DNA of 64,000 bases, from assembly GCA_030762935.1 (NCBI GenBank), contig CM060897.1, positions 113,270,176-113,334,175 of the forward strand, given 5' to 3'. Made by a program: the position numbers and the translations under genes. Numbering within the stretch: position 1 is the stretch's first letter; each line of letters starts with the position of its first letter. Source of the stretch: Hymenopus coronatus. Its lineage: Eukaryota > Arthropoda > Insecta > Mantodea > Hymenopodidae. The notes beneath the pieces are model-generated. The model had not been told where the DNA came from. It did not search any database and saw nothing but the letters and a program-made list of their open reading frames with translations. Positions 45,501 through 57,335 of the stretch are shown one piece after another.

Positions 45501-46284
45501 TATCTGTCATGTTCCGATCACATGACTTTTCCTACAAGTCTGTAACAAATTATTGTTAAAACGCTTATTTGTCTATGTACTTCACTAAATCGAGATAAAC
45601 ATTAACAGAAATGCTCCTATTGCTTGCTTTCTTGGAAGTAAAGGGAAAATAAGGGAGTAAAGTAGCGATTATATATATGTATATATTTCTTTTTTGTTGA
45701 ATCTGGTTGCCATGTTCCTGAAAATCCGTTTATTTGTATTGCCAGGATTTGACAAACTCCCGTACGAGGAAAGTTAAATGTGTTTTAAAACTGAAACCAA
45801 TAACAAGGAATAACTAAAACAAAATGGTTAAATCCACGAACAAAATATACGTCATATAAACTGTGTGTTTTATCGAGATCTACGTTGTATGTGTAGCAAG
45901 CTCTTCTCAGAAAATTTGAAGCATACATTTTATTTTTCATGCTAATATCCTTAATATACGGTATTTTAATGAAAATCATTGCAGCCATTTCTGAGAAAAT
46001 AAAAATTTTGAAACATTTTTTATATTAAGGGTAGTTTGAGGTGGGAAGATTTTCCTCAAAATCTTCTTGCCCTATCCTTGGAAAATACTAAATTTACTAA
46101 ATGCCATGTTTAGTATTTTACCGACTTTTTGTTTCTGAGTTAGCCTGTCAGAGACACATGGACAGACAGACACTTACACGCAGGTTTTTCTAAAACGTGT
46201 ACTTATTTCCGTGAAATCTCGGTATCGAATTTTTGGGTGGAGTGCAAAGCCTGCGTACCATGCACTATGTATAGAAAGTGAAAA
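45501..46284 (-). repeat. HER-49, full copy
   Basis: The C end is TATCTGTCATGTTCCGATCA and the H end ATGTATAGAAAGTGAAAA is shortened. The cassette is CAGACAGACACTTACACG. Confidence 0.85.
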
Positions 46285-46336
46285 GGACATTGGAGACACA
46301 TAAAAACGTAAAACGTATTAGAATGAAAAGTAAAAA

Positions 46337-47190
46337 AAATCTGATGTGTTCCATTCACATGACTTTCTCTACAACTCTGCAATAAATTATTGTTAAAAAG
46401 CTTATGCTTCTATTTACTTCATGCTAATTGAGAAAAAAACTAGAAGAAATAGTATTATTACTTGCTTTCTTGAAAGTAGAAGCGAAACAAGGGAGTACCA
46501 TAGGTTAAAGTGATAGTCAAAAGCCAGTTGCTATGTGACTAAAGTTACTTTGTTTGTATGGACAGGAGTTGACAAATTCCTGTATGAGAAACGTATACAT
46601 TTTTCATAGCTGAAACCAAAAACAAGGAATATCTAAAAAACAACCAACTCCACGAAAAAATGTATATAACATAACTTTTGTGTTTTAAGTTGCTCTACAT
46701 TTGTTATGAGGTAAGGTTTTGTCCATCTGTAAACACTTTAGAGGTTATGCAAAATTCCGTAAAATTTACCCAGCATAAATTAGTCTTCAGAGGCTATTCC
46801 CAGATAATTCAAAATATACATTTTATTTTTCAGGTAAATATCTTTTATATATGATATTTTAATCAAAATCGTTAGAGCCATTTTTTAGGAAATCAAAATT
46901 TTCGAAAAAAGTTCCATGTAAAGGGTAGTTTAGGGTGGGGGATTTTTCTCAAAAGCTTCGTGTCGCATCCCTGGAAGATACTAAACTTAAATGCCAAGTT
47001 GGATATTTTACCGACTTTTCGTTTTTGAGTTATCGTGTTCACAGACATACGGACACACGGACACACGGACCTTTTTCTGAAAATACTTTTTTGGATACAG
47101 GGGACTCCGGTGAAATCTCGGTATCGAAGTTTTTGGTGGAGTGCACTACCTTCTCTATACACTATGTACATAGCAGGTATAGAGAAAGTA
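46337..47190 (-). repeat. HER-50, full copy
   Basis: ATCTGATGTGTTCCATTCAC at the C end and TAGCAGGTATAGAGAAAGTA at the H end, with cassette ACGGACACACGGACACACGG. About 20 bp (CCCTAAAACATGTATTT) are deleted from the block next to the H end. Confidence 0.9.
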
Positions 47191-47674
47191 TTACTCATTG
47201 CATCAGATTGTATAGTAAATTTTATTGTGCATGGCTTTCATTTTGAGATGGAAAACAACCGCTATGGAATATAGGAATTTCGCTCTCTTTATTTGATTTA
47301 TCAAGAAACAGAGACGTGCAGAAAGAGCCTCTTTATCTCCAAAACAAACGTTCTCGTCTATATCTCCCTTGTATTACGTAGGTTTCCACGCTTGCAAATG
47401 AAATTCAAAACACGCACAAAGCGTTCGGAGCAGCGCAACAAACATCAGAGACTTGTCACCAGGCTATGGCAAACGGGGACTGACTGTCCGTTGTTTTTTC
47501 CCTCCCCTTCTGTTTCCCTAGAGAGTAAAACCGAGACAGAACGAGTGCAATGCTATTCCCTTCGCCCTCGTTGGAAAATCGCTGCTCTGGAATGTGGTGT
47601 TTTTAATATCAGTAACTAGATTAAAATTAGATTAATTCATGGACGGATCTTAACTCTGGGGCCTTTGCGCCTTA
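47191..47674. other. Unassigned sequence
   Basis: About 480 bp. The frame at 47293-47619 is rich in Lys/Arg/Ser and has no recognisable domain. Confidence 0.4.
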
Positions 47675-47757
47675 GAAGATGGCTCATGAGGTTTTGTCTG
47701 TGGCCCTCATTTGGGAAGTCGCAGGTTCGAACGCCGGCCCACCTGATCCGTGTTTTC
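47675..47757 (+). repeat. SINE S4 head fragment
   Basis: ATGGCTCATGAGGTTTTGTC, the B box GCAGGTTCGAACGCCGGCCC and CACCTGATCCGTGTTTTC parallel the S4 copy at 54066. It is interrupted by the H end of HER-51. Confidence 0.55.
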
Positions 47758-47856
47758 TTGCTTTTTCTAGCACGTATGTATAATGTGCACAGTAGGTAGA
47801 GGAGGTATTGCATTCCACCCAAAAATTTAGGGTATCCTGTATCATGTGTGTATGTG

Positions 47857-47887
<31 letters not shown>

Positions 47888-48180
47888 CACGATAACTCAA
47901 CAACGAAAAGTCAGTAAAATACCAAACTTTAATGGAAAATGTTTCGAAAATTTTGATTGTCTCAAAACTTGCTTTTTTGATTGAAATACCGTATATTATA
48001 TTAAATATTGTATAAAATGTATATCTTCAATTTATTAGCAATAGCGTTTAAAGACCTCCTCATTCTGGATAACTTTTGCATAACTGGTAAACTGTAAGAG
48101 ATGGATCAGAACTTGCTGCACAAAAAATACAGATCGCGTTAAAAGACACAATTTATATCATATACATTTTTGTTCGTAGG
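47758..48180 (+). repeat. HER-51, H-end half
   Basis: CTTTTTCTAGCACGTATGTA with a GT cassette (GTGTGTGTGTGTGTGTGTGT around 47858) and a body to TATACATTTTTGTTCGTAGG. The C-end half is missing. Confidence 0.8.
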
Positions 48181-49431
48181 CTTATTTCATCCCCCGAGAT
48201 TCCTGTCTTTTCATATCATTTCAATTGTAAGCGCATTCATTCCCATTCGTTTCCTTCTGGGTTGGAATTGCCGGTGGTGGTGCGGCGTGGTTGGGTAAAA
48301 GAATACTCATAGTGACTCTCTCCGTCCCCCGACTCCGGCTTATTCCTGTATAATGGGCTGTGTGTGTGGTGGCGGGGGTCCTTGTGTGCCTGTCCGACTG
48401 TCGAGGTGCTTCATCTGGGAACTATAGGAACTGTCATGTCTATGCCGGCGCTCCTGGTTTTGGCCTGAGTATTCTTGCTCCTCACCTCCTCTTCCCATGG
48501 ACGCCCCCTCGTGAGGCATATTTGCAATAAGCAACATTAGATTCGGTGCCGAACCCCTCAGTCCGTATCCTATTCTATTTCTTCGTGGCCCCAGTGAGAG
48601 AGGGGAGATACCCGAAGGCGACCACTCGGGCTGAAACCAGAACCCCGAGCCTCTGAGTCTCCAGGGGCCCTATTTTGAAAGCATCCAAAGACTGATAACT
48701 TCAGGAAAAACCTTTAGGGTGCGCGAGCAGCCATTCAGGTGTAACCCGCCGAACACCGTCGCATCACCTCGTGCTAAACGACTTGCAATCCCATTCTTTC
48801 GTGTCTGCTGTTTGCAACAAACAAACAAGCGTACAGCAGTGGCGGTAAACTGCTAAACTCAATTATGAGATACATTGCATAAGAGTTAGCCGGACATTCA
48901 GGGAAGGATGGTTGTTTTCCCCCATATTTTATAGCATACAAAGATTCCCCAATGTACTAATATATAAATGCCCGTAATTACACACTACAAGGGCCGGGGC
49001 CTAAGCATGCAATAATCGGAATAGGGGCATGATGTGTTGATGAATATGTTACTATGAATAAAGGTTTCTGAATATTCGGGCGGAACACAGTGCAAAATGA
49101 AAAACAAGAGATAATTTTTATGAAAAAATACCTTCGAGTATTACTATTATATTACGATTTGCCATTTTGTACTACTGTACAACTCGCTATAAACTGCACA
49201 GAATTCAAATGTATATTGTTTCACAAATAAAGTAGTTACACTTTTATGTAGTAGTTCTATTTCTCAACCGAAATTAGTAGACCATTACGCGTTTCCCTGT
49301 ACGAAAAGATCTAATGCGTTAGGAAGACGGTACATGGCAATCAAACTCACTACCTTCCAGATGAGAGACCACATGTTACCACGGCGCCTCCTACATCCAT
49401 CCAATCCATCCTTTATGCTACTTTTGAATGG
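48181..49431. other. Unassigned; GC-richer island at 48240-48800
   Basis: Between 48240 and 48800 the composition is clearly richer in G and C than the neighbourhood. The minus frame at 48340-48537 is rich in Gln, His and Pro and matches no family I know. It may be a body of an unrecognised retroelement. The remainder to 49431 is plain AT-rich sequence. Confidence 0.4.
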
Positions 49432-50254
49432 TTTTTTACTTTCTCTACACATATTATGAACATAGAGCATAGAGAAGGTATTGTATTACACCCCAAAATT
49501 CGTTACCAAGATTTCACCGGAAATACATGTTTTGAGTCCTCCTGAATAAAGAAAATAGGAAAAGGGCTGCATGTGTCTGTGGACAGCATAGCTCAAAAAC
49601 GAAAAGACCGTTAAATACCAAACTTGATATTTCATTTTGGTATCCTCCAAGGATGCGACACTTTAGTGGAAAAAATTTAGAAGATTTTGATTTTCTTAAA
49701 AATGGCCATAACAATTTTGATTAATATCTCTTATATTTAAGATAATTGCATGCCAAATAAAATTATATTTGAATTTTCCGGGAATAACCTCTAAAGACCT
49801 CTTTATTCTGAATAAATTTTGCTGAATTTTGCGTTACTGGTAAACCGTAATAGATAGACAAAAACTTACTGCGCAAAAAGTGTAGATCACGTTAAAACAC
49901 ACAATTTACGTCACATAGGTTTTTTCTTGCAACTGATAATTTCTGAGATATTTCTTGTTATTTGTTTCGAATCTAAAATAATTATCCTTTTTAACACGGA
50001 AAATTGTAAATTCCTGGCCCTGCATAGAAACGGATTTCATCCACATAGTAACCGGTTTTTAAAATATTTGACTATCGCTTTAGCTTGGTGTATTCCCTTA
50101 TTTACTTTACACTTACAAGGAACCAAGTAATTAAGACAATGTCTGCTAACGTTTATCTGGATTATCATGAAGTGCATAGAAGAATACGTTTTTTGACATT
50201 AATTTGTTACAGAGATGTAGAGAAAGTAATGTGGTTGTAACACATAAGATTTTT
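49432..50254 (+). repeat. HER-52, full copy
   Basis: TTTTT lies at both borders, with H end ACTTTCTCTACACATATTAT and C end GTTGTAACACATAAGA. The cassette is reduced to ATGTGTCTGTGGAC. Confidence 0.9.
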
Positions 50255-50525
50255 CATACACGCCGTGTGTAAGACAGGAGTTTGATACGTAGATTCGGAC
50301 TGAAAAATTAAATGCCATAGCCGGGATTTGAAGCACGGATCTCTCGTTCTCTGTCTGTTGCTCTGCCACTGAGCTACCATGGCACAGCATTAACTTTCTC
50401 AACTGACTCGCATGTTTCCCAGTAAACCACAAGGTGATCTCAAATTATTTTGAGATTATATACCCCCAATGGCGACTTACAATGTTGTAAGTCCTTTAAG
50501 TCCTGGGATTCATAGTATAGCCAAC
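50255..50525 (-). mobile_element. SINE S1, complete copy
   Basis: On the minus strand this reads the leader (TTGGCTATACTATGAATCCC), then TGGTAGCTCAGTGGCAGAGC (A box), GTGCTTCAAATCCCGG (B box) and the CACGGCGTGTATGAAAAA tail. It shares its T run with the C end of HER-52, so it inserted at that run or formed its edge. Confidence 0.8.
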
Positions 50526-50527
50526 TA

Positions 50528-52035
50528 CACTGAGCATCAAAAAATTTCCAGACACTTTGATACTTTTAACTCTTTTAAAATTGATCGTAATGTTTTGTCA
50601 AATCATGCTATAAAACTTCAGTTTACTTTATCTGGAAAATACCACTACATTCATTTGTTTCATTCTTATAACATAAATTATTGTTATTTTATTGTTGTAA
50701 CCCACAGTTTTGATCCTTTGTTGTTATCTAGTGTTACCTAATTTATACTGTTACGTATATTGAACTGAATAAATATTTGGATCAAATTCTGAGGATTTTC
50801 AAGTTTATTGTGACACCATTATAACATTAATTATGATATCGGAGGACGTCGCAAAGGCCGTAGCTCTAAATGAGGATGGTCGCAGCGTCTGCTACATTTC
50901 TGTGTGTTGGGTATTGCTCGTGGCACTATTAACGACATCGTCAGAAGATACCACGAGACTGGAGATATAACAGTTAGTCGTCGACGGTCTACAAGTGAAC
51001 GAGATGACAGATTTGTCGTCCTCAGCACTTTACGAAATCGCCAGTTGCCTGCAACAATTACTGCTCGAGTTGTAATGGTGTCTGCAAGTGCAATAAGAAG
51101 AAGCCTCAAGGAACATGGATTGTTATCAAGAAGGCCTTCCAAGTAACAAAACTTTTCCCACAGCATACAGTTGAAGGACTAAACTTTGCACGTCAACACA
51201 TCAAATTGTATCATGGAAGACATATCTTCTTTTCGGATGAGTCCCGTTTTACTCTGTAATCTTCTGATGGTCAACTACGTGTGAAGAAGAGAGGAGCGCG
51301 ACACGGAAGCTGTGTTACAACCAATAATGTCCTTCGGTGGAGGTTCGAGTATGATCTGGGCTGGAGTTTCTATTACAAGCCACACAGAGCTCAATTGTAT
51401 ACGCAACGGTACAATGGTAGATTGAAGAATGTAACCATGAAAATATGCACCATTTGTTGGTGATACTTTAATTCTACTACATGATAATGCCAAGGCAACT
51501 GCACATGAAGTTTCCATTACACTTAATCAATTAGGCATCAATGTTATGGAATGGCCAGCACGTAGTCCCGACCTCAATCCTATGGAACATGTTTGGGACA
51601 TTCTCAGGAATAGGAAGGGTTCGCCAAAGAAGAACTGTTCCAGAAACCATAAATGAAATTCAATCTGCTCTGGCACAAGAATGGAAAAATACCACTTAAG
51701 AAAATATTATAAGAATGGCCAGGAGCATGCCATGTCATTAGAGCTAGGGCTGCCATCACACGCTACTCAAGTCACAAAACTCATTTTTTTATAAAAATAC
51801 AGAACACTTGTTTGATGTAAGTGATCAAAACGAGTTTATTTGGTTTCTTTGTTGTAAATTCTTACTAAATCCAGTTTATTTCTATTGATTTAATGTTTCG
51901 CTCACAACTTTAAATTATTCTCAGTTGGAAAGCTTTTCTATTCATTAATATCATACTTAAGATTTAAAATTAGTGTTCGGGTTTTTTTTTTGTTTGTTTG
52001 TTTGTTTGTTTTCTTTTTTTTTTTGCTGATCAGTG
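50528..52035 (+). mobile_element. Tc1-like transposon with short inverted repeats
   Basis: The left end CACTGAGCATCAAAAAA and the right end read in reverse, CACTGATCAGCAAAAAAA, are matching termini. TA precedes the left end (50526-50527). The element is about 1.5 kb with one broken transposase in the plus direction, and sits directly against the leader of an S1 SINE. Confidence 0.85.
50830..51760 (+). pseudogene. Tc1-type transposase, disrupted
   Basis: The frame at 50904-51146 holds the paired helix-turn-helix region: G-I-A-R-G-T-I-N-D-I-V-R-R-Y, then R-R-R-S-T-S-E-R-D-D-R, then A-R-V-V-M-V-S-A-S-A-I-R-R. The first catalytic Asp is in F-S-D-E-S-R-F near 51231-51251, just before a stop. L-L-H-D-N-A-K near 51475 and W-P-A-R-S-P-D-L-N-P-M-E-H-V-W-D near 51560 supply the second Asp and the final Glu. 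By my count 33 residues lie between them, one fewer than the 34 usual for Tc1, which suggests a 3-bp deletion. Several frame changes make it inactive. Confidence 0.85.
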
Positions 52036-52065
52036 AATTATGGCCAAATTAGTGTTAATCTAATT

Positions 52066-52110
52066 GTTTTTTCACACAAATCGTATGTAGGTCAGGGGTT
52101 GTATAATTTA
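52066..52110 (-). repeat. SINE S1 tail scrap
   Basis: TTTTTTCACACAAATCGTAT and GTAGGTCAGGGG resemble the S1 tail read in reverse. It is very short. Confidence 0.4.
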
Positions 52111-52568
52111 TGTTGCTTTGTCATAATATTATATCAAATTAACGGAAAGCCATAATATCCACAGAATATATAGTGTTCAGAACTTACATAAACCTTATTT
52201 TATAACCACCAAGTGCGCGGTGGATCTTTGGTGACGTATGAGGCTCACTATTGCATGATCTCAAAAGAAATGTTAATGCACCCTCCAATCCGATCTTGTG
52301 TTTTTTGTAGTTTATTCTGGTCGGTAGGCGAATGCAGGTGGTTTCTCAACTATGATTCTCTTTACTCCTTTTCCCTTTCATTCCGGTTACTTCTCATGTT
52401 TTAAGTGCAATTATAGGTATCCTGGCATGAGGCTGTGGCGGACAGATATACTTACATGTCCTTTTTTAAAAAAAATATATGGTATACTCACAAGATACTC
52501 TCTACACATTTTTGAACATTCTGTTCTTACAAATGCTTACTCTTCTGAATATTTTAACTTTTATAAAA
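52111..52568. other. Unassigned sequence
   Basis: About 460 bp. Overlapping plus frames at 52213-52404 and 52352-52573 have no recognisable domain. Confidence 0.4.
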
Positions 52569-53077
52569 CCTGATGTGCTCCACTCACATAACTTTCTCTA
52601 CCTGTTCCATATACAAACTGTTCTTATAAAGGAATGTTCTTTATCTATATCGTGCTAATCGAGGTCAACATTAGAATAATTAATCTTATTTCTTTATTAT
52701 TAGAAGGGAAATGAGGGAATACGTTAGGCTAAAGTGATAGTCCAATATTTTAAAAGCTATGTCGCTGTGAGGTTCGGTTCGCTTTGCACGATCCGTTTGA
52801 GAGAAGTTAGATAGTTTAAAATTGAAACCAACAACACGGAATACCTCGAAAACGTCAACTTTACGTTATGACATACGAATATGATATAAAATGTGTGTTT
52901 TAATGAGCTCCACAGTTTTTGTGTATTAAGTTTTTGTCTATCTCTTACGGTTTAAACGTTATGCAAAATTCTGTAAAACTCATCCAGAATAAAGATATTT
53001 ACTGAGGCTTGTCCCAGAAAATCAATATATACATTTTATTTCTGATGAAAATATCTTTAATATATGGTATTTTGAAC
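52569..53077 (-). repeat. HER-53, C-end half
   Basis: CTGATGTGCTCCACTCACAT (subfamily I, CTACCTGTTCCATATACAAA) runs to ATATCTTTAATATATGGTAT, where the orientation flips. Confidence 0.8.
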
Positions 53078-53270
53078 TTTTATTGCTATTTGTTATGCTT
53101 TAGCATAGCGTATTCCCTTATTTCCCTTCTACTTACAATGAAGTAAATGATAAGACCAATTCTGCTAATGTGTATCTCAATTAGCATCATCTAGCTAAAG
53201 GACTTTTTTTAAGAAACGTTGATATTTGGAACAGCTAGAGAAAGTTATGTGAATAGAACACAGAAGAGCT
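53078..53270 (+). repeat. HER-54, C-end fragment, inverted partner
   Basis: TTAGCATAGCGTATTCCCTT runs to GGAACAGCTAGAGAAAGTTA and AATAGAACACA. HER-53 and HER-54 form a foldback with C ends outward. Confidence 0.75.
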
Positions 53271-53872
53271 TTTTAGATCAAAATCCAGTTTTTTACATTT
53301 TTTTTTGGTGTGTACCTAAAGCTTCCAATAGTTATTTTATTAAATTATACCAAATAGTTTAAAAGATACAAGTAGTTTGTAACAAGTGACACATTTGCTG
53401 GCTATCATGCATTGTTAGGAAAAATGCTGAGTCCAGCAATATGATTTAAAATATTCATAACCAGTAGTAGCTATAATTGATTACTTTTTAGGCTATTTTT
53501 GTCATAAAACAACTTATATTTTAGCACACAATAGTGAAGTTTAAAATGATAGTGACAGAAAATGCAGCAAAAGATGAGCGTTTTTCAGATTTAGGTTTTG
53601 AGCAATGAAAAAATTAATGTTTTCTTGAAGGAATTTAAATAAAAGCAAAATATGAATACAATTCTAGTTATATTAAGGATTCAGTACCCAACAAAAAAAA
53701 AGTACATTTCGCCTGAACTCAAGTTTATTGACATTTTAATATCAGAATGTCCCCTTAAGCAACAATAAAATATTTAAGAACAGGTGACTGTGTGATATTC
53801 TTGAAATTCCTTCTCTTTAGGTAAGAGAGAGAGAGAGAGAGAGAGACAAAGAGAGAGATGATAAGAATAAGG
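53271..53872. other. Unassigned sequence with (GA)n
   Basis: AT-rich, with a GA dinucleotide tract at 53825-53847. Nothing else is recognised. Confidence 0.45.
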
Positions 53873-54065
53873 GTTTCCCATTCGAAAAAAACATAAACAG
53901 TGGAAAATTTAAACCAATAATGAGGAATATCTTGGAAATAGTTAACTCTATTAAAATGTACTTGACTTATGTGGTGTGTTTTAATGAGATCTACATTTTT
54001 GTGAAGTTAGATTTTGCCAATCTCTTAGGTTTATTACGTATATGAACGTTATCCTGAATGAAAAG
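53873..54065 (-). repeat. HER-55, arm before SINE insertion
   Basis: AATTTAAACCAATAATGAGG and TGAGATCTACATTTTTGTGA, up to CCTGAATGAAAAG. It resumes at 54603 after an S4 SINE block. Confidence 0.7.
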
Positions 54066-54602
54066 TACTTCACAAACACATCGAGCCAAGTGGCTCAGGC
54101 ATTTCGTCAGGGACTGGCATTCGAGGTCATGGGATCTGTTCTCCGCGGCCGACCTAGCTGACCCATGGGTTTTTGGGTTTTTTTCCGTGTCACTAGGAGA
54201 ATATTGGGAAGAATTCTGCATTTCCCCGATTTTTCTGTCGCTTCATTTCATTTCATCCCAACCGATATTTTTCAGAGTTGTAAGTATCAACGAGGACTGC
54301 GGCAGAGGCGGTAATTTGTGGGGGTGACTACACTCTGAAAATAAGCTCTCTCGGTGGGATGGCGCTGGTGGTTGTCTGCGGACTCAGGTGGTCTATCCTG
54401 AACTGATCCTGTGGCTTCCCGAGCCAAGGAACTGCTTGTACTGTTTTGTACCTCCACGGTGGCTCTCCCTCTATCCGGATGTCCGCCACCCTCTGAAATT
54501 ACACTCATTTCATCCTCTCATCTAGAGTTCAATGCACAATAAGCCAACAGCTGCAGTGTGGATTACCCGTCCGTAACGCACAGACATACATAGACACACG
54601 TG
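54066..54602 (+). mobile_element. SINE S4 and attached sequence inserted in HER-55
   Basis: The head is GAGCCAAGTGGCTCAGGCAT with B-box-like GAGGTCATGGGATC. The body is GACCTAGCTGACCCATGGGT, then TTTCATTTCATCCCAACCG, then about 290 bp ending in CACACG. GTACTTCA (54065-54072 area) and GTGCTTCA (54600-54607 area) may be the target duplication. The long second half could be SINE body or a second element. Confidence 0.6.
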
Positions 54603-55003
54603 CTTCAGAGACTCTCAGAAAATGCAAAACATACATTTAATTGGCTATGAAAGTATCTTAAAACATGTGGTATTTTGAATAAAAACAATTGAGTCATTTT
54701 CGGAGAAAAATATTTCGAAAACCCACCATATAAATTGCACTTTATAGAAAATCTTCGCGTTGCATCTTTGAAAACTATAAGTTTAAATATCAAGTTTGGT
54801 ATGTAACAGATTGATAATTTTGAGCTATTCTGTTCACAGAATTGCGGAGAAACACAAACACATACATACACACATAGTGAGCTATTTTTCTAAAACTGAT
54901 TTCTTTAATGTTTTTCAAAACATACACTTTTAGTAAATTTTGACATCGAATTTTCTGGTGGTAACAATAGTTGTCTTACTATACATAAGATAGAAAATAA
55001 AAA
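54603..55003 (-). repeat. HER-55, arm after SINE insertion
   Basis: GAGACTCTCAGAAAATGCAA continues the body. The end is a degraded H end (ACTATACATAAGATAGAAAA). Confidence 0.7.
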
Positions 55004-55904
55004 TATGCGGAGTTTTCTCCTAAAGAACATTTCTCTTGGATGGTAGAAGGTTGTCGGGTTCGAAAGATCGTTTGTTGTTCTCTCTGAGAACCCTTCAGGT
55101 CAGGAACGTTAGAGAATTCTGCGCGTCCTTGTGGCTATCTGCCTCCTGTATGGTTCATTTACTTAATCTCTTCCTCTTGGGAGTTCGGAGGAGTAATAGA
55201 TCTCCATGATATACTGTGAAGTGTGTTACATAAAGGAAAGGCGATTCACTTTTCTTTCGTCTGTATGATGTGTGCGCACCTTGTCATTCTCACGCAAGGT
55301 ATGCAGAATTCCCTTTTAAATTTGTGACTTTCAGTACATGCTAATCAAACGACTACACTCTCTTAAAAGCATTAAAAGAGCCCTCTTTAAATTCTTTGTA
55401 TGTAATGGTATTATATAACAGAGAGGAAAATTATTGGATTCGGATTTTGCCATCGGCTTCTTTAACGGAGTGCTTGTGGTCCTTTGACATTTTAGATGTT
55501 AATATTTGCTGCTTGTACAATACAAAATTTGTACTGGTTGAATGAAGTCACTATATATAAGACATCTTTATTACATGTTTTATGATGTAAGAGTATCTGG
55601 GACTCACCTCATAGCAAGAATTGCGAAAATATAGTTACTTTTTCATGCGGGACTAATATACTAGTTTTGAATAACACAACTTCGTTTATTCGTACTATCA
55701 AATTACCTTATTTAATATCCCCTTGTTCCATTTCATAAGAAATACATGTTTGAGGTCTATCCCCTAAATTAGACCTTAGAAAAAAATGCACTACTTTGTA
55801 TATGGTGTGGGCCCCCCAAAAGTTTAAGAAATCCTGTGTATTTCAACAAAATTAATTTCGTCCTTAAGTTACATTGTCCTGCGGCCTTATTTGTCGTCAG
55901 AAAA
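55004..55904. other. Unassigned; possible tRNA-like scrap near 55035
   Basis: GGTTGTCGGGTTCGAAAGATC near 55046 resembles a B box, but no A box or cloverleaf can be drawn. The remainder has no recognised family. Confidence 0.4.
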
Positions 55905-56192
55905 ATGAAATGAAACGGCGTTTTATTTATGGACGCTATTTAACTGCTGGGGTTCTCAGCGTCCCATTCTATACTGGGCGTCAAAGACCGCTTAATTTTG
56001 TTCAGAGGCCTCTCTATCAGGCATTTGGTTCTTTTACTTGCCGTAAATTTACGACACAGGACCAACGGCTTAACTTGCCTTAGCCATGCTAAGGATTTTT
56101 ACTCCCGAAGAAATCCATCATCCTCCGCTGGGTTTGAGCCCGGGACTTGGGTTTAAGAAGTTAGCATGGTAACCATTACACGACATCGTCAG
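55905..56192 (-). mobile_element. tRNA-derived SINE, family S2
   Basis: On the minus strand: TCGTGTAATGGTTACCATGC (A box), GGGCTCAAACCCAGCGG (B box), CCTTAGCATGGCTAAGGCAA, GTCGTAAATTTACGGCAAGT, AATTAAGCGGTCTTTGACGC and AGCGTCCATAAATAAAACGC. The order is identical to the copy at 32203-32490. Confidence 0.85.
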
Positions 56193-56949
56193 AAGAATTG
56201 GCTTATAGAGAAGTACATTTTAATGAAAGACTGTGTATAGGTAATTATTTTTTGAGACTTAAAATATTTCTGCAATTTTTGAGTAATTGAAAACTATTTT
56301 CATGTTTTAATCTTTCTTGACGTTAGGCATATAAATATATGGTATATTAATACGCACATACATAAGGAACATTTATAAATGTGCCAAAGTAATGGTGTAC
56401 TGGTTTATCACTGATGCAATGTTTAAACTTTAAAGGAAATCGGGGGAAAAATCTGAAAATAGCAGAATTTTTCAATGGGTAAAACCATGTAGTAAAAAGA
56501 GAAAATTCGGAGGGGAGTCTGTTTAAGTGTATCGTGCACATAATCGCAACATTGAACGCTGCTGTGTTTATTTCACGATGCAAGGACATTCAGTTGTGCT
56601 ACAGCTTTCAGTTTGTCCTGATGCGAATGGATTTTGTTAGGTAATGGCGAACAAATGTGAATCAGGATATACAATGGCAAGTATATGTGCGGAAAGTCAT
56701 GTAGAGATATTCCAATTCAATTGGAGATACGCAAAACATATGAGTCACGCACAAGAACTTGGAGGACCTTGGAATAATATTACTTGCAAGAGTGTAGCAA
56801 TCTGCCTAAAGCAGTAAATCTGTGTTTCAAAGCTAAAGGAGGCCTAAAATGTATTAAAAGTATACATAATGGTACATGCTCCTAGAATAGCCTTTTAAAA
56901 ATATGGATGGGTGTCCTTACATTTTTTATAGAACCTCTAAACCTATTAC
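56193..56949. other. Unassigned AT-rich sequence
   Basis: The minus frame at 56347-56589 has no recognisable domain. No repeat family is seen. Confidence 0.4.
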
Positions 56950-57300
56950 TCAGGTAAACACAGAACTTGGTATTTAAGTTCATCATCTTCAACAAATGCG
57001 GTTAAATTGTTTAAAGAAAATACTGACATTCAGTCTAGCTTTTCTAGGAAATATTTTTCAGTTTCTAAAAAATGACAAACAAGTTGGATTAAAATAAGCG
57101 TTAAAATACTTGCTAGATAAAGAAAATATATATCTTAAATGTTCTGCGAGACATCTTTATTCTGAATGAATTGTGTATAAGAGATACAGAAGACTTACGC
57201 GAAAGTTTACAAAATGTACACCTCGATGAAGCAAAGAGTTTAGTAAAACTTTTTTTGATATTAAGAATATAAAACATTACTTCAGTTTTCAATAATTTCT
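56950..57300 (+). repeat. HER-56, old central section
   Basis: AACTTGGTATTTAAGTTCAT, AATGACAAACAAGTTGGATT and TTATTCTGAATGAATTGTGT are diverged body landmarks. Both ends are lost. Confidence 0.5.
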
Positions 57301-57335
57301 AATTACTTCTACTTAAGGCTTTATTAAATTTTTAT

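Noticed and set aside
47637..47903. Minus frame of 88 residues
   Set aside because: It spans a SINE scrap and a HER GT cassette, and the His-Thr run is microsatellite.
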